Positions 56,478 through 64,000 of a stretch of 64,000 nucleotides of DNA are shown one piece after another. Position 1 is the stretch's first letter. Every line of letters starts with the position of its first letter. The position numbers were made by a program, and so were the translations under genes. The DNA is from Prionace glauca (taxonomy: Eukaryota; Chordata; Chondrichthyes; Carcharhiniformes; Carcharhinidae): positions 22,233,291 through 22,297,290 of the forward strand of contig CM075760.1 of the NCBI GenBank assembly GCA_037974335.1, read 5' to 3'. The notes beneath the pieces were generated by a model. That model saw nothing but the letters and a program-made list of their open reading frames with translations, was not told the origin of the DNA and searched no databases.

Positions 56478-56525
56478 ATTATTTTGGTTACTGGGGTCAA
56501 GGGACCATGGTGGCGGTGGCTGCAG
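56478..56525 (+). CDS. IgH J segment
   Basis: 48 bp reading YFGYWGQGTMVAVAA with a GTAAG donor at 56526, leaving a phase-1 end as usual for J-to-C1 splicing. The WGQG motif marks a heavy-chain J and excludes TCR or light-chain J, which use FGxG. The FR4 end reads VAVAA where most IgH J have VTVSS or VTVTS. The constant exon to which it would splice is not visible in the remaining 7.5 kb. Confidence 0.92.
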
Positions 56526-59500
56526 GTAAGAATCATGCACTTATTGAGTAACTGGTTTACATGTTCTTTTGTTTTATATTTTTATTTATACTAATAATTT
56601 ATCTGTTTACTTAAATATGGGTTTGGTGGATTCTCTATTGAGAATTTTAACAACGTTTCTTGTGATTCTGTTGCAAAGGGGTTTTAGAATTCCGCTGTTT
56701 CTTGACAATAGGGGCTGCTGAGGGATTCAATCCCAAGTTGTTGTGATTTTGTGTTTGTCTGTTGAGGTTACTGTGTGGCTTACTTTAAAAACTGAACGTT
56801 GGTTCAACAATTCAGCGTTTCTGCAATGTTTAATCTCGGCGACATCTAGTGGCTGCGGTTTGTACTATCTACTGCAAAAGTGTTTGAAATCCAACGCAAT
56901 ATTTTTTAATAAAGTTCTAAAATTTCTAAATTTATCCAATGAAAACATTCCACTCACTCACAATGCTGGTGCTGCTATGCAATATTTTCGAGTTATTGTA
57001 AACATTAATTACTTTGGTGAATTGCGAATTGGCTTGAATTTATTTTCAACATTTCTGTAAATGTTACATTTGCAGAACTGTGCTGCTTCTGTATGAAGAG
57101 GGGTTCAGTCTCTCAGTGATGCGTTCTTTTTTCTGGTGAGAACATTATGAATCTGGATGACTTTAAATACGTAAACTTTGTGAATTAATTTCGCGTTTTT
57201 GCATTTTTGAACTCAGTGACACTGAGCTGTTATTTGTTATTGACACGCTTTGTTATTGAATAACAACATTCTGTGGGTTTGCAACTTCTTGACGCATGAC
57301 TGCAGGCAGGAAACAGACAGGTTTTATTGTCTTTGTATTTTAAAAAAAATCTTAAGTGATAACGCTTTACGCCACTCGTTCAGAACATATTTTGTCTCTG
57401 CATTCAGAATTTGGGGTACCTGCAATGTTTAATCTCGGTGGCATTTGATGGCTGGAACTTTTACCATCCACATGTTTAAATATGTTTGAAATATGATCCA
57501 ATATGAATAAAATGTGATAAAGTTGTTATGCTAATTCGTTGGGCGTATTCCACCTCCTCGCAATGTCATTGCTATTATTCCAGATTTCTGTTTACTTTAG
57601 TAATTGGTTAAGAGCTAGTTTGCTCGATTCGATATTGAAATTTTTTTGCAATGTTACATTTGATTCTGTTAAATGGATAATTGAGCTGCTTTTCCATGAA
57701 ACAGATTCTTTCCCTCATTGATGTGTTTTGTTGTGTTTCTGCTGAGCAGTTTCTGTGGTGCAGTCACAATGAATGTTTAAAATTTGTGAAATGGTTTGGC
57801 TTTAGGGCATTATTTCTGCATTCTTTAAATTCGGTGTCATTGAGAGCTTAGATGTTTTCTGGTTGAATGCAAACAATCTTGGAATTCGAAAATCCTTGTA
57901 GGGAGAAAACAAGCATGTTTGGAAAAAAAACTAAAAGATATCGTTTTTATATATAAATTTTAGCTAACGCTTACAAGATTCAAGTAAATCATTACTTACA
58001 ATGCTCATTCGGACACCCAGTCTATGCTGCAATCACAAACTTCTCATTAACAAGTTTAGTAGTAAAATTAATATAAAACAAACAATTATTAATCGGTAAC
58101 ATAACTCCATATTCACCTAAGATTATTTGATGTTAATAATTTAGCAGTTATCCCGTTTAAAAGTTCTGCTGTGCTTTTCACGCAACTAAAATGACCAGAA
58201 AATTTTCCAGACTGGACGTATTTTGTCACAATTCCAGAAGACGCTGCTTTTTGGCAATTTTCGTATCCGATTATTACATTTTGTTTTTTCTATGCAGTTG
58301 CAACCAGATTACTCCGTCAAAGTTTTTTTTAAATTATATACCGAGATAATTAATTACTAATCTCATCTCAAAATTTGTGAAATGATTTGATGTTCCTCAA
58401 TTGCTTTTTGCATTGTTTCAACTCAGTGACACTGAGCGGTCCTGACTAAATGAAAATAAAACTGCGTTTGAATATTGTAGGGATAAAGCAAAAAAGTTTC
58501 GGGAAAGTAAAATAAATATGTTAGGACATTTTATTCATCTTAACTGATGCTTACATATTAAAATAAAACATGAATTACAATTCACTGTATCTCTGATAGG
58601 AACTTTACACTACCCTGAATCCGTTATATTTGATGTGCTCATTTTCAGAAAAAAAATACATTTTTGCCCAGTTTTTTTTGAGGATTTGAGACCGACGGTG
58701 AGAGATAGTTAAAAGGCAAAGGGAGTTTTAAAATGAACATCAGGTTAATTAATTTTTTTATTGATTACTTTGTTGTTGTAATTTGGCCTTGATCAATTAG
58801 AATCAAACAGCTTAAATACATTTGACAGAGCGAAGGTTTTCTGACAGATGGAATTCGCTGACACTCAAGTAATTGTTTATATGATTGCGTTTGAATACTG
58901 GTAAAGTGTCAACAGAAACTGGCGAGAAATTGACAAGTTAATGCTTGAAATTCAAAAAGATTAATTTATATAAAACATTATAAGATAAATACTATAAAAA
59001 TTGTATAATATTATGTCTCCCATTACTGCTAAACATAGAATTATGGGAAGAATAAATGACAAAATAGAATAATTGATTCTATCAGAAACTTATGTTAAAA
59101 TCTTATTAAATATTATAATGAAGAAAAAGTCTGCACTTATATCCTGCATCATGTTTCAATGTTGCAGAGGATTTGAATCAGTTGTCCTCTCTGTGTTTGC
59201 ACTGTTTAATTCAGATCTTCTTAAATTAAACAATGTGTTCAGTAATTAAATTATATGGAAGGTCTAAATTACTAAATCTAGGAACCAGTATTATTGATTT
59301 CAATAATATTGGCCAGGCCGTTGCAGTCTATACAAAGTGTGAAGTCTGCATTTTTAACACGGTTCTCCGTTATAATAAATTATCTGTGGTAAAAGTAAAA
59401 CATTACAATGTGATTAGATTTAAGTAAATGAATGGCAGATGTTTGAATGTTTCCATTCAGTAATTTGTAATTATTGTTTAACATTGAGATTTAATTGTAA

Positions 59501-59880
59501 CCTAATTATTTAACAATGTTGGGGACAGAAGCATGTTTTGAATGATTGAAAGCTCATTTTATTACAGAGTACAAATCAGCTGGCAGAAGAACTAACTGAC
59601 AATTAACAATAACTTAAAATATAATATTGATGCTAATTAATTTAAATCAAATTACCTTGAATATTGCACTGGCGTGCAAAGTATCATCCATTTTACAGAA
59701 TATTTAGTTGTATTGAAAATGAATTCAGAAACAAAACATTCTTTTACTCAGCTGTGCTCAGCTCGATAAAGTGTTTTGCCTTGATTATTTTGTTGATTAT
59801 ATTTAAGAAATTAAATAGAATCAGGCAATGATTTATTCATTTATCAATGTAAATGTTTCTTGGTTTGTTTACTACTTATT
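56526..59880. other. Presumed J-C intron, internally repeated
   Basis: AT-rich DNA without recognisable exons. Diverged units of about 0.6 kb recur: CTGCAATGTTTAATCTCGG at 56821 and 57420; ACTCAGTGACACTGAGC at 57211, a changed form at about 57829, and again at 58421. A further direct repeat pairs 58634-58850 with 60053-60265. No Ig constant-domain signature (paired Cys with WxK) was seen in any frame listed. Confidence 0.6.
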
Positions 59881-60036
59881 GTGTCACCGCATATCTGTTA
59901 CGGACATTGAACTGTTACAGTGTCACTGCATCTCTGTTAGGGACCTTGAACTGTTACTGTGTCACTGTATCTCTGTTAGGGACATTGAACTGTTATTGTG
60001 TCACTGCATCTCTGTTATGGACATTGAACTGACGTT
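59881..60036 (+). repeat. 39-bp tandem repeat, four units
   Basis: Units start at 59881, 59920, 59959 and 59998 (GTGTCACTGCATCTCTGTTA, then GGGACATTGAACTG). Because 39 is a multiple of three, one frame stays open and shows a 13-residue repeat; I read this as chance. Confidence 0.9.
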
Positions 60037-60699
60037 AGTCTGTTATTTGAGATTGCTCATTTTCAGCGAAGTTATATTTTTACATAGTTTTCGAGAAGTG
60101 ACACAGCGAAATAATTAAAAGTCGAATGGAGTCTTGAAATGAATATCAGTTTAATTTAAAATAGGTTATTGATGTTTCTGTTGTAAGTTGACCATTGATC
60201 AATGAAAATCCAACAATTAAATTTACAGATTGAACAGATTGAAATTGACAGATTGAACAGATTTTCTGCTGGGAACTCGGCTGTTGCACTGTTTGTGTCT
60301 GTTCTGTTTCTGTGCGCGTGGCCATTGTGTTGGGACCAGGAGTCTGCCTGGCTGGTGCGAAACCTTCTGGTCCCTTCTGCTGAATTACAGGGAGCGAAAT
60401 TTGATTTATTTCTTTAATACACTTGTATCCGTGAAAAATGGGAGTTTGACTTGATGTTTGACTTGGCGTCTCAGAAATGAGATCCCTAAAGCATATTGCG
60501 ACCATCAGAGAGAGCAGAAACTTCAAACTGTAGAGGGAGAATTGGATGATTTTTAAGCAGTGATGCATTGGCCTTGGGAATGTTCGATGAACAAATGCAA
60601 AGTGAGATTTACTATATTGTGCTGCCTACTACAGCAGTCCGTGAACTGTTCAGTATGACAGATGAAGGGTCAAATTCATTATTATTAGTTTTCTAAAGG

Positions 60700-61160
60700 C
60701 ATTTTCGAGTCATTTGCTCGGCCAGAATTTGTAATCTTCCCTAATCGTTCCTTCAGAAAGTGTTGATGTGAAGCATCCTTAAATGACTGCAATCCATATG
60801 CTGCAGGCATTCGCCGTGCTGTTAGACAGGAAGCTCCAGTGACTATGAATGAACTGAAATATTGTTTCACGTCGGGATGGTGTATGTTTTGGCGGGGAGC
60901 TTGTAGGTGATAGCGTTCATATGTGGCTACTGCCTTTGTCCTGTTAGGATGTAAAGACAGCGGGTTTGGACGGTGAGCCTTGGTGAGTTGCTGCAGTGAA
61001 TGTTGTATATAATACAAACTGCTGACACTGCTTTCTTAGTGATGGGAGAGAGTGAATATAGTGAATGAGGGGGCGGATAATCTTGTGGATGGCTTTGTCT
61101 TGGGTTGTGCCAAATTTCTACAAATTTCGGCCATTGAGGAAAGAGGAAATTATTTAATTG
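60700..61160 (-). mobile_element. LINE reverse-transcriptase end, minus strand
   Basis: Same family as 48755-49380. The plus strand has TTGGTGAGTTGCTGCAGTGA and GGATGGCTTTGTCTTGGGTT. The minus strand reads AVSAVCIIYNIHCSNSPRL and RYHLQAPRQNIHHPDVK. Broken and old. Confidence 0.7.
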
Positions 61161-61239
61161 TGACTGACTTGTGAACGATTTAAATGTTTTTCCAGCCCTT
61201 GCCCCGCAGTCCGTGTTGTGTTCACTTGTCACTCCCACT

Positions 61240-61790
61240 GACTGTGTGAGTGGGTGAGTATGTGTGGAGTGAGTGTGTTTTTCCAGACTGAATCAGCCAG
61301 ATAGAGACTTACACACATCACACACTGCCACACACATAAATACACGCATACACACTCGCATATTCTCTCACACATGCGCACATACATGTGCACACTTACT
61401 TTTTCTTTGATATGATCTCTCTCACACACCCATACACATTCTCTTTCTCTCACGGTCTACATCCACTACAAATACAAATACAAACTTTCGCTCTCTCAAT
61501 CAGTCTCTCATACCCTCATAAACAAAAGCATTCACACGCACACTCCCCACACACATTCTTTCTTCCACGCAGACACACACACTCACATCAGCACAGCCTC
61601 ACGCTCTCGTAAACACACTGTCTCTCCCACACTCTGTCACAAACGCTGTTGTCTCACATTTATTCACATACACTCTCTCAAAGCCTCTTGCACACGCATC
61701 TCTCTCTCTCACACACACACAGACACTCACACAAATGCGCGCGCACATACACACAAACACACTCTCACACACTTTCCATCTCACATACGT
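61240..61790. repeat. CA/CT-rich low-complexity region
   Basis: Irregular (CA)n and (CT)n runs. ORFs on both strands are artefacts. Confidence 0.85.
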
Positions 61791-61811
61791 GGGAGTGATT
61801 ATCCTTGACTT

Positions 61812-62122
61812 CATAGAATAGAATCATAGCATCCTACAGTGCAGAAGGGGGGCATTCAGCCCATCGAGTCCGCACCAACAGAATCCCACCAAAGCCTATT
61901 CCCAAAACCACATGAATTTACTCTAACTAGTCCTGTGAAACTAATGGGGCAATTTTGCATGGCCAATCCACCGAATCCGCACATCTTTGGACTTTGGAAG
62001 GAAACAGGAGCACCCGAAGGAAACCCAAGCAGACAGACGGTGAATTTACTAACTCCACACACGATAGCCCATACCAGAAATTCAACAGTGACGCAGCAGC
62101 GCTAATCACTGTGCCACCGCAC
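61812..62122 (-). mobile_element. tRNA-derived SINE, near full length
   Basis: Minus strand: TAGCATCCTACAGTGCAGAA, CACATCTTTGGACTTTGGAA, GAAGGAAACCCAAGCAGACA and GCGCTAATCACTGTGCCACC. A C-run follows at 62138-62157. Confidence 0.8.
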
Positions 62123-62374
62123 CCCCTCCCCACCACTTCCCCCCCCCCCCCCCCCCCACCATAAAATTTGAATGAGGGTGGGATCGAGGAGCCCGAGTAA
62201 ATCTCAAGTGAATAAGTTTCGGCGGGAAATTCTTCTCTGTTTGGAGTCATATTTAGCACAAAGCAAGATGGTAATGGTTGTTGAAAGTCAAACACCTAAG
62301 TTGAGAAATCACTGCAGGAGTTCAGCAGGGGACTGTTCTGGGACCAACAATCTTCTATTGCTTCATCAATGACA

Positions 62375-62945
62375 CATTCCATCCAACATGAGGTCAGAAG
62401 TAGGTCAGTCACCCTGATTCAGTCACCCTCATTCAGTCAACCTCATTCACTCATCCCCAATCATTCATCCCCAATCATGCATCCCCACTCACTCGTCCCC
62501 ACTTACCCCATTCACTCACCCTCACTCGATCATCGTCATTCACACTTACTCACTCAGTCACCCTTGCTCACTCTTCCACCCTCTCGCACTCACCCTCTCG
62601 CACTCACCCTCTCTCAGCTATCCACACACAATAAATGTCCCTCACTCAGAACCTCAGTCATGTTCCCTTCATTCACACATCCCACTAATCACTCATTCTT
62701 TCATTCTAGCTCACAGACACTCATTCACCCACCTTCACTCACACATTCAGCCACCATCACTGACCCACCCTCTCTCACACACCCTCGTTTACTCACCCTC
62801 AATCACTCATTTTCACTCATGGAACTTCACTCACCCACCCTCACTTACCCACCTTCCGTCACTCACATACCATCACTCATTCACTCTCACTCATTCAATC
62901 ACTCATCCTCGAGCACTCACATTCTCTCTCTCACACTCACTGAAT
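62375..62945. repeat. CACTCA-type low-complexity array
   Basis: Irregular repeats of CACTCACC and CATTCA. The 260-codon ORF over it (62369-63151) is compositional. Confidence 0.85.
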
Positions 62946-63039
62946 CTGTGTGGGGAGGTCTGCAACGAGAGAGAAGAAAGATCTCAAGTCGCAGTTTGAT
63001 ATTCAAATGTGGAATTTGCCCTGGGAGTGCAGAGAGCTG

Positions 63040-63640
63040 GAGGGAATCGCTGGGGGCTCGGGACAAGGGACAACGGCAAAGAACCAGGGGAGAACATGAG
63101 ACATGGGAAAGGGCAGAGAGCCGGAGCGAGGGAGTGGTGGTGGGGGTGTAGAAAGCAGGCAGAATGGGCACACAGCCGGGGGAACAGTGCAGAGATTCCG
63201 AAGAAAGGGCAGAGAGACAGGAGAAAGGCAGAGAGATGGGAGAAAGGCAGAGAGACGGGAGAAAGGACAGAGAGACTGGGGAAAGGGCAGTGAGCCGAGG
63301 GAAAGGGCAGGGAGGCAAGGAGAAGGGTAGAGAGCCAAGGGAAAGGGCCGATAGCCGAGAGAAAGCACAGAGAGCCCAGGGGAAAGGGCAGAGAGTCAGG
63401 GGAAAATGGTAGGGAGTTGATGGAAAGGATAGCGAGCTGAGAAAAAGAGCAGAGAGCCAAGTGAGAGGGCTCAGAGCTGGAGGGAATTGTAAAGAGACAG
63501 GTGGAAGTGCACAGAGTCAGGTAAAGGGGAAAATGAGCCATCAGGAATGGCAGAGAACCCGGGAAAAGTGCAAGAAGCTGGGGAAAATGGGCAGAGAGTG
63601 GACGATCGACGGGCTGAGTGAGGAGATGCAAAACCGAACT
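63040..63640 (+). repeat. Purine-rich minisatellite (GGGAAAGGGCAGAGAGCC type)
   Basis: About 20-bp units such as GGGAAAGGGCAGAGAGCC recur with changes. Long ORFs on both strands (up to 240 codons) are artefacts. Confidence 0.85.
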
Positions 63641-63919
63641 AGCACCACAATGATGATCTGTAATCTCCGTGAATGATGGAGGAGACTTCAGGGCCCGAAT
63701 GGCCAACTCTTACTATTAGTATATGATCCTTCAATTAGTCAATGTTGCATTTATTTGAATCTGTAATCACATTTAGATTTTCCTGGTCATTGAGTAAATA
63801 TAGATTATGTAGATATTTTTGAAGCAAAGTCACTAATCTTCGTTTTGTGGAGTGAGAGGCAGTGAGTTGGAGAGAGGAAGGGGCATGAATCAGTTTGAAC
63901 ACAGGCAATTTCCAAAACT

Positions 63920-64000
63920 AGCGTGGAGATGCCGGCGTTAGGTTTGTGTGGGCACAGTAAGGATTCTCACAACACGAGGTTAAAGTCAATAGGTTTATTT
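63920..64000 (-). mobile_element. Penelope-like tail fragment at the window edge
   Basis: GTGGAGATGCCGGCGTTAGG, GGGCACAGTAAGGATTCTCA and CAACACGAGGTTAAAGTCAA: the start of a minus-strand Penelope-like tail running out of the window. Confidence 0.75.

Noticed and set aside
59828-60118. ORF with a 13-residue repeat
   Set aside because: Comes from the 39-bp minisatellite; there is no start context or splice partner.
62369-63706. Long ORFs on both strands near the right edge
   Set aside because: CACTCA and GGGAAAGGGCAGAG arrays keep frames open by composition.
56526-64000. Search for Ig or TCR constant exons
   Set aside because: No frame shows the spaced Cys and Trp pattern of a C domain.

Overview
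The window looks like elasmobranch (shark or ray) nuclear DNA. The reasons are the tRNA-type SINEs and CR1-type LINE 3' ends typical of cartilaginous fish, GPR139-like receptors of the type expanded in sharks, and above all an immunoglobulin heavy chain cluster with the shark layout V-D1-D2-J. The species cannot be told. Most of the sequence is intron, intergenic DNA and repeats; gene density is low.

Layout. Positions 1-716 hold the 3' end of a decayed C2H2 zinc-finger array. Positions 2.8-27 kb hold a field of T-cell receptor variable (V) segments of TRA/TRD type. Seven look usable: minus strand at 2.9-3.3, 13.2-13.6, 15.1-15.5 and 21.8-22.3 kb; plus strand at 6.2-7.0, 11.3-11.7 and 26.0-26.9 kb. 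Each has a split leader, an Ig-fold V exon ending in CALR, CALS or CAMR, and a 23-bp-spacer recombination signal (RSS). Five relics lie among them (11.9, 12.0-12.55, 17.8, 20.1 and 23.7 kb). The V genes arose by visible duplications: 11.3 kb and 13.4 kb are arms of an inverted repeat, 15.3 kb and 22 kb are direct copies, and 6.5 kb and 26.5 kb are direct copies. Positions 27-33 kb are mostly low-complexity and repeated DNA.

Positions 33.0-38.4 kb carry two GPR139-like class A receptor genes. For the first, both exons can be seen. Positions 38-54 kb are a repeat-rich stretch: a purine-rich tandem array, a young CR1-type LINE, a broken Ty3/Gypsy pol fossil, a long decayed CR1/L2-type LINE, a compound CA array, minus-strand LINE reverse-transcriptase ends, and a 129-bp-armed inverted repeat.

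Positions 54.65-56.53 kb carry a complete germline IgH V-D1-D2-J cluster with spacers 23, 12/22, 12/12 and 23. About 7.5 kb of AT-rich, internally repeated DNA follows, and no constant exon could be seen before the window ends in microsatellite and purine-rich arrays.

How the parts fit: TRA/TRD-type V segments and an IgH cluster lie within about 28 kb of each other on one DNA molecule. RAG recombinase joins 12-spacer to 23-spacer signals, and the Ig V carries a 23-RSS like the TCR V genes. It could therefore in principle join a TCR delta D segment as well as its own D segments. IgV-TCR delta chimeras are reported in nurse shark, and this arrangement is a plausible physical basis for them. No TCR D, J or C segment was recognised in the window.
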